DNA of 64,000 nt, taken from positions 1,116,001-1,180,000 of the forward strand of contig NZ_JAUUDS010000001.1 of NCBI RefSeq assembly GCF_030678875.1. The letters are read 5' to 3'. The position numbers were made by a program, and so were the translations under genes. This document shows, in pieces, positions 51,929 through 63,294 of the stretch. The notes under the pieces are model-generated. The model had not been told where the DNA came from. It saw only the letters and a program-made list of their open reading frames with translations, and did not search any database. The DNA comes from Sphingomonas aurea. GTDB lineage: Bacteria; Pseudomonadota; Alphaproteobacteria; Sphingomonadales; Sphingomonadaceae. Each line of letters starts with the position of its first letter. The stretch's first letter is position 1.

Positions 51929-52915
51929 ATGCGGAACCTGCCGGAATCCGGACGGATCGGACGCGAGGACTGGGCCGCCATCGTTGCGGCAGGGCGGCCG
52001 CTGGTGCTGCGTGAACAGGTTGCCGACTGGCCCGCGGTCGCCGCTGCGCGCCGGGGCGAGATCGTCGACCATCTCCGGGCCGCGGCCGGCGAGCGCCCCG
52101 CCCCTTGCGTGGTCGGCGTCCCCGCGATCAGAGGCCGGTTCTTCTACCGCGCCGACATGCGCGGCATGAACTTCGGTCGGCGCGAGGCACCGCTCGGGGA
52201 GTTGCTCGATCAGTTGGTCGAACAGGCCGCCGCGGCCGAGCCGCTGACGCTGGCGATGCAGTCCGCACCGACCGACGTGGTGCTGCCCGGCTTCGCGGAG
52301 GATAATCCGCTGCCGCTGCTCGATGCCCATGTCCGCCCACGGATCTGGGTCGGCAACCGGGTGGCGGTCGCGACCCACTACGACTCGAACGACAATGTCG
52401 CCTGCGTCGTCGCCGGCCGCCGCCGCTTCACCCTGTTTCCGCCCGACCAAGTCGCAAACCTCTATGTCGGCCCGCTCGAGGTCACGCCGGCCGGCACCCC
52501 GGTCAGCATGGTCGACGTCGATGCCCCCGACTTCGTCCGCTACCCACGCTTCGCCGAGGCGCTGGAACATGGCCTGACCGCCGAGCTGGAGCCGGGGGAC
52601 GCGATCTTCATTCCCTATCTGTGGTGGCACGCGGTCCGGTCGCTCGACCCGGTCAGCGTGCTGGTCAATTACTGGTGGAGCGACCGGGCCGAGCCGCTGT
52701 CGCCGGTGGACGCGCTGCTCCACGCACTGGCCGCGATGCGCGCCCTGCCGCCGTCACGCCGGGCGGCGTGGCGGGCGCTGTTCGACCACCTGATCTTCGA
52801 CGACGCCGCCACCCACCTGCCGGACGACGCGCGTGGCGTCCTCGGCGACCTCGACGAGACCTCTCGCCGGGGTATCGCCACGCATCTGGCACGCCAGCTC
52901 GGCAAGCCCGCCTGA
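51929..52915 (+). CDS. Cupin-like (JmjC/cupin_8) domain protein
   Basis: Fe(II)/2-oxoglutarate oxygenase-like protein of 328 residues, paralogous to the one at 12794. Iron ligands H150-x-D152 (VATHYDS) and H234 (YLWWHAV) stand at the same positions; FTLFPPDQVANLYVGPLEVTPAGTPVSMV is almost shared between the two. AGGAGACAAGAGC precedes the ATG. Divergent from the second TonB receptor, with class 2 operator-like half-sites in between, so expression with the receptor is likely. Substrate unknown; no signal peptide. Confidence 0.86.
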   Translation: MRNLPESGRIGREDWAAIVAAGRPLVLREQVADWPAVAAARRGEIVDHLRAAAGERPAPCVVGVPAIRGRFFYRADMRGMNFGRREAPLGELLDQLVEQAAAAEPLTLAMQSAPTDVVLPGFAEDNPLPLLDAHVRPRIWVGNRVAVATHYDSNDNVACVVAGRRRFTLFPPDQVANLYVGPLEVTPAGTPVSMVDVDAPDFVRYPRFAEALEHGLTAELEPGDAIFIPYLWWHAVRSLDPVSVLVNYWWSDRAEPLSPVDALLHALAAMRALPPSRRAAWRALFDHLIFDDAATHLPDDARGVLGDLDETSRRGIATHLARQLGKPA

Positions 52916-52918
52916 CGG

Positions 52919-53758
52919 TCAGGCCGGCGCGTTACCGATCGTCATCGCGATCGTTCGCGCTTCGGCCGGTGCCAGCACCTCACCCACGCCGCGGTTGATC
53001 GCATCGGGCATGGCCGTGACCGGCTCGACGCAGAAATGATCCTCGCCCGGCGGCACGTAGAGGTGCAGCAGGCGGGTGCCACTTCCCCGCACCACCACGT
53101 CGCCGTCTTCGCGCCCGATGCGGACCGTGCCGTTCCAGCCTGTGTAGCAGTGATCGACCAGATCGCTCCGCTCCAGCGCTGCGCCCTGCGACCAGTCGCC
53201 CAGCGCGTCGGCTGGTGCCATCACGGTCGGCAGCATCGCCGCATCGGCCAGCCACACGCCCTCGGCCCCGAACGCCAGCGACCGTACCCCCGACCGCGCG
53301 AAATAGGGGTGGAAGCCCAGGCTGACCGGCATCGCCCGATCGTCGCGGTTGCTTACGGTCAGCGTTGCGGTCAGCCCCGCCGCATCGAGCGATATCCGCT
53401 GCACCGCCTCGTACCGCCACGGCCAGGCGGCGTTGCCATCATGGGTATGGAGCAGCGTTACCGATGCCGGCCCGCTCGCCGCGACCTGCCATGGCACCAG
53501 CCAGCCGACCCCGTGCAGCGGATGCGCCTGTCGCGGGTGGTTGGGCGCCAGCCGCACCGCGCGTCCGTCGAACGCGAAGCGGCCATCCGCGATACGATTG
53601 GCATAGGGCACCAGCGCGAAGTGCGCGAAGGCGAACGGATCGCTCGCCTCCTCCGCCGTCGATCGCAAGATATCGATCCCGCGCCGACGCAGTGCGGTAA
53701 TCGCCCCGCCGGCCTCCGGCCGCAGCTCCATGGTCCACTCGCCCGCGGACAGCTTCAC
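52919..53758 (-). CDS. galM: Aldose 1-epimerase
   Basis: Mutarotase that interconverts alpha and beta anomers of aldoses, 279 residues. NHPRQAHPLHGVGWLVPW and SLGFHPYF contain the two catalytic-site histidines, and the C-terminal FCVEPVTAMPDA has the general-base glutamate. The GTG start at 53758 (VKLSAGEWTMELRPEAGG) overlaps the transporter stop by four bases (GTGA); the longer open frame upstream is a shadow. Last gene of the xylose operon, where it would feed the anomer required by the dehydrogenase. Confidence 0.9.
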   Translation of the reverse strand: MKLSAGEWTMELRPEAGGAITALRRRGIDILRSTAEEASDPFAFAHFALVPYANRIADGRFAFDGRAVRLAPNHPRQAHPLHGVGWLVPWQVAASGPASVTLLHTHDGNAAWPWRYEAVQRISLDAAGLTATLTVSNRDDRAMPVSLGFHPYFARSGVRSLAFGAEGVWLADAAMLPTVMAPADALGDWSQGAALERSDLVDHCYTGWNGTVRIGREDGDVVVRGSGTRLLHLYVPPGEDHFCVEPVTAMPDAINRGVGEVLAPAEARTIAMTIGNAPA

Positions 53759-55176
53759 CCCACCATATCCTCCAGTTCGCGCCCGCGCGTCTCGTGGACC
53801 ATCGCGCGCACGAACACGAACGACGCGGCCGCCGCGATCGCATAGCCGCAATAGGTGATCGCCAGCCCCGGCGACACCACCAGCGACGGGAAGCTGACCG
53901 AGATCGCGGCATTGGCGATCCACTGCGCAAAGCCCGACACCGCCAGCGCCGATCCGCGGATCTGGTTGGGGAACATCTCACCCAGCATCACCCACATCAC
54001 CGGGCCCCAGCTGACGTTGAAGAAGATCACATATAGGTTGGCCGCGACCAGCGCGATCACCCCGGCATTGCCCGGCAGCGTCACCGCGCCGCCCGCATCA
54101 GTCACCGCGGTCGAGAACGCCCAGGCGACCACCGCCAGCGTCACCGCCATGCCCGCCGATCCGATCAGCAGCAGCGGCTTGCGCCCGATCCGGTCGATCA
54201 GCGCGATCGTTAGCAGGCACGCGCCGATCGACAGCACGCCTGACAGGATGTTGATCTGGAGGGAATTGTCCTCGGTAAAGCCCACGGCTTCCCACAGGGT
54301 CGCGCCGTAATAGAAGACGACGTTGATCCCGACCAGTTGCTGGAACACGGCCAGACCGATGCCGACCCACAGGATCGGGCGGATGCGCCCGGTGCGCTTG
54401 TCGACTAGGTCCGACAGGGCCGGCCGATGATGGTCGCCGGCCAGGCTGGCGCGAATCTCGCGGACCTTGCGGTCCGCCTCTGCCGCGCCGAACAGCCGGG
54501 CCAGCACGCCCTGCGCCTCCGCCTCGCGGCCCTTGACGACCAGATAGCGCGGGCTTTCCGGAATGAAGAACAGCGCGACCAGATAGATCGCCGCCGGGAT
54601 CACCTGCAGCCAGAACATCCAGCGCCACGCGGCATAGCCGCCCCACAGCGTCGCGGTCGATCCGCCAGCGTAGCGGGCAAGCGCGAAATTGGCGACGAAC
54701 GCGCCGGTCAGGCCCGAGATAATCATGACCTGCTGGATGCTCGACAGCCGCCCGCGCACGTTGGCCGGCGTCACTTCCGAGATATAGACCGGCGAGGTGA
54801 CGCTCGCCGCACCCACGCCCAGCCCGCCGATGATCCGCGCGACGATGAAGATCGCGGAGCTTTCCGCCGCCCCGGCCATCAACGCGGAGACGATGAACAG
54901 CACCGCCGACACCATCATCGTGTTGCGCCGGCCGATCAGGTCGGCCAGCCGCCCCGCGCCGAACGCGCCGATCGACGATCCGACCAGGATCGCGCCGACA
55001 TTCACGCCGATGCCCAGCCGGCCAAGGCCGAACGCCGCCTCCAGCCCCTTCTGGGTGCCGTTGATGACGCCCGAATCATAGCCGAACATGAAACCGCCGA
55101 TCGTCGCCACCGCGACCACCAGCCCGATCAGGCCGGTGTTGACCTGCCCACTAGCGCTTCCGCTGCGATGATCCAT
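53755..55176 (-). CDS. Sugar porter family MFS transporter (XylE-like)
   Basis: Twelve-helix sugar:proton symporter, 473 residues from ATG 55176 (MDHRSGSASG). Signatures are FGYDSGVINGTQ in helix 1, GRLADLIGRR, RGRLSSIQQ, PESPRYLV before the central loop, and QQLVGINVVFYYG in helix 7, as in XylE/GalP/GLUT proteins. Encoded between a xylose dehydrogenase and an aldose epimerase, so D-xylose is the most likely substrate, although L-arabinose or glucose cannot be excluded. A further ATG at 55224 adds 16 weak residues. Confidence 0.9.
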   Translation of the reverse strand: MDHRSGSASGQVNTGLIGLVVAVATIGGFMFGYDSGVINGTQKGLEAAFGLGRLGIGVNVGAILVGSSIGAFGAGRLADLIGRRNTMMVSAVLFIVSALMAGAAESSAIFIVARIIGGLGVGAASVTSPVYISEVTPANVRGRLSSIQQVMIISGLTGAFVANFALARYAGGSTATLWGGYAAWRWMFWLQVIPAAIYLVALFFIPESPRYLVVKGREAEAQGVLARLFGAAEADRKVREIRASLAGDHHRPALSDLVDKRTGRIRPILWVGIGLAVFQQLVGINVVFYYGATLWEAVGFTEDNSLQINILSGVLSIGACLLTIALIDRIGRKPLLLIGSAGMAVTLAVVAWAFSTAVTDAGGAVTLPGNAGVIALVAANLYVIFFNVSWGPVMWVMLGEMFPNQIRGSALAVSGFAQWIANAAISVSFPSLVVSPGLAITYCGYAIAAAASFVFVRAMVHETRGRELEDMVG

Positions 55177-55233
55177 GCCCGCAATCCTCTCCTTGGTGGT
55201 GCCCCGCGCCTCTGCCGGGCGCATCCGACCTCT

Positions 55234-56037
55234 TCAACGCCAGCCGGCGTCGACGAAATAATCGTGTCCCGTGCACATACGCGCGTCGTCGGAGGCGAGG
55301 AACAGCGCCAACGCCGCGACGTCCGATGGCTGGATGCGTCCGTCCAGGCACTGCGCGGCGACGATCGCCGCCTCGCCCTCGGGCGTGTACCAGCGCTCCT
55401 GCCGGGGCGTCTGGACATTGCCGGGAACGATGGTGTTCACGCGGATGCCGCTCCGCCCCAGGTCGCGGGCAAGCGCGCGGGTCAGCCCCTCGATCGCCGC
55501 CTTCGCGGTCTGGTACAGCACCAGCTCGGGCAGCGCGAGGTGCCAGCTGATCGACCCGAAGTTCAGGATCACGCCCTTCCCCGCCCGCCGCATCGCCGGG
55601 GCGACCGCCTGCGCGGCGAAGAACTGGTGGCGCAGGTTGACGTTCATCCGCTCGTCCCAGAAGCGCGGCGTGACGTCCTCCACCCCATGGCGGTCATCGT
55701 TGGCGGCGTTGTTCAGCAGCACGTCGACGCCGCCCAGCGCCTCCTCCAAATCCGCGAAAGTGCGTGCGACGCAGTCCAGGTCGGTGAGGTCGCACCCGCG
55801 ATAAAGCGGCGCGTGGCGCGCGCCCACTGCCAGCCGCGCGGCCAGCGCCTCACCCTCCGCATCGGCGATGTCGACGAAGGCGACCCGCGCGCCTTGCGCC
55901 ACGAACGCCTCGACCAGCCCCGCGCCGATCCCGGTTGCGCCACCGGTGACCACCACCGCCTTGTCCTCCAGGCTCGGATAGTGCGCCCGGTGGCTGGTCG
56001 AGGTCGTCTGCAACATCGCATTCTCCGAATTGGTCAT
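55234..56037 (-). CDS. xylB: D-xylose 1-dehydrogenase-like SDR
   Basis: Short-chain dehydrogenase of 267 residues, expected to oxidise D-xylose to D-xylonolactone as the first Weimberg step. TGGATGIG (31-38) binds the cofactor, D56 at the end of strand 2 favours NAD+, and the catalytic residues are S162, Y175 and K179. The stretches NNAANDDRH, NVNLRH, FGSISWHL, RQERWYTPEGEAQIVAAQC-like and FVDAGWR closely follow my memory of Caulobacter xylose dehydrogenase (CC0821). ATG 56037 overlaps the upstream stop (ATGA). Confidence 0.9.
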   Translation of the reverse strand: MTNSENAMLQTTSTSHRAHYPSLEDKAVVVTGGATGIGAGLVEAFVAQGARVAFVDIADAEGEALAARLAVGARHAPLYRGCDLTDLDCVARTFADLEEALGGVDVLLNNAANDDRHGVEDVTPRFWDERMNVNLRHQFFAAQAVAPAMRRAGKGVILNFGSISWHLALPELVLYQTAKAAIEGLTRALARDLGRSGIRVNTIVPGNVQTPRQERWYTPEGEAAIVAAQCLDGRIQPSDVAALALFLASDDARMCTGHDYFVDAGWR

Positions 56038-57158
56038 GCCGCGAGCAGCCCGCGGCGCGCGAGGTTGCGCATCAGATCGCCGATCCCGAAGGACCAGGCC
56101 GGCGCGTCGCGAGAGGTGGTGACGGTGTTGACCAGCGTACCGAGCCGCTCGCTGGCGATGGTCACGGTATCGCCGACCTTGTGGGTGAAGCCGCGGCCGG
56201 CCTCGTCCCGGTCTTGGGTCGGCGCGAACAGCGTGCCGCAGAACAGGACCAGCCCGTCGGGATAGTGATGCTCGCTCAGCGCCTGGCGCAGCAGCTCCTC
56301 CGGATCGCGGCTGATCTCGCGCATCGTGCTCGCGCCCTCCAGCACATAGCCATCGGCGCCCTCGATCGTCATCCGCACGTCCGCCCGCCGCACGTCGTCG
56401 ATGCCGTACCCGTCGTCGAACAGCCGCACGAATGGCCCGAGCGAGCAGGATGCGTTGTTGTCCTTCGCCTTGCCCAGCAGCAGCGCCGAACGCCCCTCGA
56501 AATCGCGCAGGTTCACGTCGTTGCCCAGCGTCGCGCCGACGATGCGGCCCTGCGCGTCGGCGACCAGCACCACCTCGGGCTCCGGATTGTTCCAGGTCGA
56601 ATCCGATCGGATGCCGACAGGGGCGTTCCAGCCCATAGTCGCCAGCACCGGCGCCTTGGTGAATATCTCCGCGTCCGGGCCGATCGCAACCTCCAGATAT
56701 TGCGACCACATGCCCTGTTCGATCAATGCGGCCTTCAGCGCCGCCGCCTCGGCTGTGCCTGGCACCACCGACCGGATGCCGCCGCCCAGCGCCGCCTCCA
56801 GCCGCCCGCGCACCGCACCGGCGCGGGCGTGATCGCCGCGCGCCTGCTCCTCGATCACCCGTTCCAGCGCCGACACGGCAAAGGTGACGCCGGCGGCCTT
56901 CACGCACTGCAGATCGATGGGGCTGAGCAGGGTCGCCGCGTCCAGCGCCTCCAGCGGCCCGATCGCAGAGCCGCCGTCGAAATGTCCGCCCGCGATCAGC
57001 GCAGACACGGTCGGCGCCACCGGTGTCATGTCATGAACGATGCCGTGGCGGACCACGACCGGGGTCGGTCCCTCACCCTGATCGATCCGCCCGACGAACA
57101 GCCCGTCTTGCCAGTCGGCTGGCATCGCCCGCACCAGCCCGGTTTCCAAGTCCGACAC
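56034..57158 (-). CDS. xylX: 2-keto-3-deoxy-xylonate dehydratase-like, FAH family
   Basis: Fumarylacetoacetate-hydrolase-fold protein of 374 residues that matches, from memory, Caulobacter XylX: DLQCVKAAGVTFAVSALERVIEE, WSQYLEVAIGPDAEIFTK, and GNDVNLRDFEGRSALLL in overlapping blocks. The metal site is E193, E195 and D214. It would convert 2-keto-3-deoxy-D-xylonate to 2-oxoglutarate semialdehyde. The start is GTG 57158 with GGGAGGGG upstream. First gene of the xylX-xylB-porter-galM operon; a class 2 LacI site lies 17 bases upstream, positioned to block transcription. Confidence 0.9.
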   Translation of the reverse strand: MSDLETGLVRAMPADWQDGLFVGRIDQGEGPTPVVVRHGIVHDMTPVAPTVSALIAGGHFDGGSAIGPLEALDAATLLSPIDLQCVKAAGVTFAVSALERVIEEQARGDHARAGAVRGRLEAALGGGIRSVVPGTAEAAALKAALIEQGMWSQYLEVAIGPDAEIFTKAPVLATMGWNAPVGIRSDSTWNNPEPEVVLVADAQGRIVGATLGNDVNLRDFEGRSALLLGKAKDNNASCSLGPFVRLFDDGYGIDDVRRADVRMTIEGADGYVLEGASTMREISRDPEELLRQALSEHHYPDGLVLFCGTLFAPTQDRDEAGRGFTHKVGDTVTIASERLGTLVNTVTTSRDAPAWSFGIGDLMRNLARRGLLAA

Positions 57159-57175
57159 CCACCCCTCCCGATTAT

Positions 57176-57189
57176 TGTTAGCGGTATCG
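57176..57189. promoter_or_regulatory. LacI-type operator, class 2
   Basis: TGTTAGCGGTATCG directly upstream of the xylX start; it keeps the TGnTAGCGnTATCn skeleton of the sites at 29016, 30241 and 51760. Confidence 0.65.
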
Positions 57190-57315
57190 GCGAATGCGCG
57201 CGCGTCGTCAAGACGAGCATGGTCCCAAGCCGCTTCTTCTCCCCTCGGCGGATCGGTGAGCGGTTACGCAGGCGCGCTTGAAAAAAGGCGGATCAATGTT
57301 CGACGTTATTAGCAT

Positions 57316-57343
57316 CGTCACCCCGGCCTTGATCCGGGTGACG
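57316..57343. repeat. REP-like hairpin
   Basis: CGTCACCCCGG and CCGGGTGACG pair around CCTTGAT with one bulged C. The GTCACCCCGG...CTTGATCCGGGTGAC pattern is a familiar dispersed intergenic element of sphingomonads. It lies 26 bases after the aldo/keto reductase stop. Confidence 0.6.
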
Positions 57344-57369
57344 AAAAGCTAGTGAGGAAGGAGCATGCC

Positions 57370-60133
<2,764 letters not shown>

Positions 60134-60137
<4 letters not shown>

Positions 60138-62200
60138 CGCAGCGCCTCGACATAACGACGCCCGCTTGCACCGCCATCGGCACGCCGCCGCACGCCGGGC
60201 GCCGACCGCGCCAGCACGCTCCACAGCGCCCCGCGCAGCCGCTGCCGACACGCGCCGCACGCCGGATCGCGCCGCACCGCGTCGATCGCCGCGCTCAGCG
60301 CCAGCGGGTCCGCCACCCGCCCTTCATTCGCGCGCAGCCAGCGGGTCAGCGGCTCCAGTGGTACCACCCCGCTCGCCAGCCCGCGCCACGCCGCCGCCGG
60401 GCTCGCATCGACAGGCTCGACCACCAGCGCGGGCAGCGCGGGGGCGATACCGTCGCGCTTGCCGGTCAGCCGCCGCCCCTCGTCGACCGACGGCAGCTGC
60501 GTCCCCGTCCGCGCCAGGAAGACGCGCGTTGCCTGCTGCACCTGCTTCAGGAAGCGCAACGCGGTGTTCGCCGGACCCAGCGCCTTGCGCGGCTCGCCCT
60601 GACGCAGCGCCAGCTCCGACTGCCACATCGCATCCAGCACCTTGCGCAGCGTCGCCCGCGTGCCCGGATCGAGCAGCGTCGCCGCTTCCGACTCGTCGTG
60701 CGTGTGGCCATATTCGGCGGTCACGTCGCCCGCGTCCCCGAAGGTCGCCGGGCCCGCCTTGTGGTCGTGCCCGTCATCGTCGCTGTGCGCCGGCGTCGCG
60801 CCCTCCTCGGCATCGCTGGTCGGCATCGCCGCCGTCGCGCCGCCGCCGGTCTCCTCGCCCATGAACTGGCCATAGCGTAGCCTGAGCAGCCGCTGGTCCG
60901 CACCGATCGCATCAGACTTCGCCACGAACGCCTCTGGCGCCAGCCGCGCGCGCTGCGCGATCAGCGCCTCGGCATCGATGATGATCTGGCGCTGGCTGGT
61001 GAAATAGGCGGGCATGACGCGGCGCACCGACGCCTCCAGCCCGCTCTCCGCCAGCGCGGCCGGCGGCCGGCGCAGGATCAGGCTCGGCCCGCGCACCACC
61101 TGCCCGTGGCTGTCGGCGACGATCAGCTGCGCGACCAGATCGCCCGCGTCGCGAAAGCCCAGCGCCGCCAGGTCGACGCTCGCCCCGAATCGCCGCCGCC
61201 GCGCATCGCCGCTTGCGCGAAGGGTCAGCGCCCGCTCGCGAAACGAGACATTCTCCCCCTCTCCCTGCGCCAGCACCAGCCGCAACCGCGCGGCCGGCGC
61301 GACGCCGTAATCGTCGGTCACCTCGAACCCCAGCGTCCAGCCGCGCTGCCCGGCCGTCACCTGCGTCAGCGTCCGTGACGGCGCGACGACGCGAATGCGC
61401 GGCACCTCGTCCGCCACCACGTCGATCCGGTGGAGCGGCGGTGTCGCCCCGCCCTCCGCCACCACCCGGTAGAGGAAGGATCGCTCCGCCACCCGCTGCG
61501 CCGTCCAGTCGCCATCCCGCACCAGCGGCAGTCGCGTTCCCTCCGGCGACACGATCGCAGCGCCCGCCGGCACCGGATCGAAGCGCAGCGTCCACTCCAG
61601 CCGCGAGCCCACCGGCACCCGCGCATCGAGCGTATCGAGCGGCCGCGCCGGCAACCCGGTATAGGCGGGCGGCACCACCGTTAGCCGCTGCCCCACCAGC
61701 CGCGGTACCCCTGGCACCACCGGCCCGCCCTCCGCCGCCGGTGCCAGCACGGCCGGCTCGCTCGCCGGCCACCACAGCAAAGCCGCGACCGTCACCAGCG
61801 CCGCCAGCCACAGCCCCGCGATTGACGCCACAGGCCAGCGCGGCGCCAGGTCGGGCACCGCCGCCGCAAGCCGCGCCGCCACCCGGCCGCGCTGCAGCCG
61901 CTGGAGCGGCCCCAGCCCCGCCGGATCGGCGAAGATCAGGTCGCTGCTATCCTCCAGATCGCCCCGCGCCGCATCCAATGCCGTGACCAGCCACGCCCGG
62001 TCATACTGCCGCGCCCGCCACCACGACGCGCCCGCCAGCAGCACGCCGACCACCAGCACCGCGATCAGCGAAAGCACCCCGCCACGCCGCCACGCCGCCA
62101 CGCCCGCCACCAGCACGCCCGGCAGAACCAATGCAGCATCGCGCAGCATGGCCCGCAGCATCGCCGGCCGCGTCCAGTCGGACACCCGCTCGATCCTCAC
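60134..62200 (-). CDS. DUF4175-like membrane protein
   Basis: A 688-residue protein with three N-terminal membrane helices (about 23-40, 43-60 and 124-145 from the chosen start) and a large periplasmic part built of Ig-like beta segments (VPPAYTGLPARPLD; FEVTDDYGVAPAARL), then a helical end. A His/Asp-rich insert (HDH, GHTHDE) lies around residues 462-505. The GTG start at 62200 (VRIERVSDW) makes a GTGA overlap with the BatA gene; the longer frame from 62251 would overlap by 55 bases. The family occurs with MoxR ATPases and DUF58 proteins, but its task is unknown. Confidence 0.78.
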
Positions 62201-63294
62201 GGGCTCACTCCCCGTGACCGTGCCGTCGCCAGCCACCGCTCGATCAGCCACAACAGCGCAATGCCGAGCGCGAGTGGCAGGCGCAGGTCCCGCACCGGCT
62301 CATCCGACGCCGGCCCGCCTGTCAGCGGCGCATAGTCGCGCGCCATCACGACAGAAGGCGCGGGCAGCGGCGCCAGCACCGCGCGCAGCTCCGCCGGAAA
62401 GTCCGCCTCCAGCAGTTCGGGCATCGCGGCGGGCGTCAGGTCGCGCGTCAGCCGCACGATCCGCCCGCGCCCCAGCTTCGCCGCCTCGGCCAGCGGCGCA
62501 CCGAGCGCGTCCCGCCACACCACCGCGCCGTTGGCAGGACTGTCGACCGGCACCAGCACCGTCCCGCCGCCTGCGACCCAGTCCCGCACCGCCGCCGGCA
62601 ACGGACCGCCCGCGAGCCACACCAGATGCCGCGCGCCCGCCGGCACCGGCACCTCCGTTCCGGCCACCGCCACAGGCCGTCCCCAGGCCGCGCCAACCGC
62701 GCGCCACCACCGCAACTGCCCCGCCCGCTCCGGCGCGTAGCGCACCACCAGCTCGGGCACCGCCGCCATCGCCGGCCGGACGACAGGACCGCCCGGCACC
62801 ACCCGCCACGTCACTGCCCGCGACAGTTTCGGCCGCTCCGCATCCACCCCCGCCAGCCGCTCGGGCACCACCACGGTCAGGGCCACGCCCGCGGGCAGGT
62901 CCGCGTCCAGCTGCCGGATCAGGCTGTCGACCGGTCCGCCGCCTGCCACCGCCTGCTCGACCGGCGGAAAACCCGGCGCCAACCACAGCCGCCGCCCCTC
63001 TCCCGTCCCCGGCACCGTTCCGGGCGCAAAGGCGGTCACCGGCGACCGGTCTGCACTTCCCGGCAGCATGGGCCGCGCCAGCCACAGCGCAATAAGCGCG
63101 ATCAGCACCAGCCGCACCGCCAGCAGTGGCCGCTCGTCGAACCGCGGCCGGTGCCGCGGCCGCGGCTTCTGCCGCAGCCATTTCAGCGCCGCGAAGTCGG
63201 TCGGGCGCGTCTCGGTCCGCCGCGCCAGATGCACGGCAAGCGGCACCGCCCAGCCGAGCAGCGCGACGAGCCCCAGCGGCGCCGCGAGCATCAT
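62197..63294 (-). CDS. BatA-domain (double-transmembrane) membrane protein
   Basis: Protein of 365 residues beginning with the BatA N-terminal double-helix domain: LAAPLGLVALLGWAVPLAVHLARR, then a basic linker with TDFAALKWLR and RPLLAVRLVLIALIALWLARP. The middle is a periplasmic alpha/beta region (LVWLAGGPLPAAVRDWVAGGG) and it ends in another membrane helix (LALGIALLWLIERWL). ATG overlaps the DUF58 stop (ATGA) and its own stop overlaps the DUF4175-like start. Part of a MoxR-dependent complex by context; no MoxR gene lies within the window. Confidence 0.85.
   Translation of the reverse strand: MMLAAPLGLVALLGWAVPLAVHLARRTETRPTDFAALKWLRQKPRPRHRPRFDERPLLAVRLVLIALIALWLARPMLPGSADRSPVTAFAPGTVPGTGEGRRLWLAPGFPPVEQAVAGGGPVDSLIRQLDADLPAGVALTVVVPERLAGVDAERPKLSRAVTWRVVPGGPVVRPAMAAVPELVVRYAPERAGQLRWWRAVGAAWGRPVAVAGTEVPVPAGARHLVWLAGGPLPAAVRDWVAGGGTVLVPVDSPANGAVVWRDALGAPLAEAAKLGRGRIVRLTRDLTPAAMPELLEADFPAELRAVLAPLPAPSVVMARDYAPLTGGPASDEPVRDLRLPLALGIALLWLIERWLATARSRGVSP

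Noticed and set aside
57307..57320. TATTAGCATCGTCA as another class 2 operator
   Set aside because: It lacks the GCG centre and runs into the REP-like hairpin; too weak.
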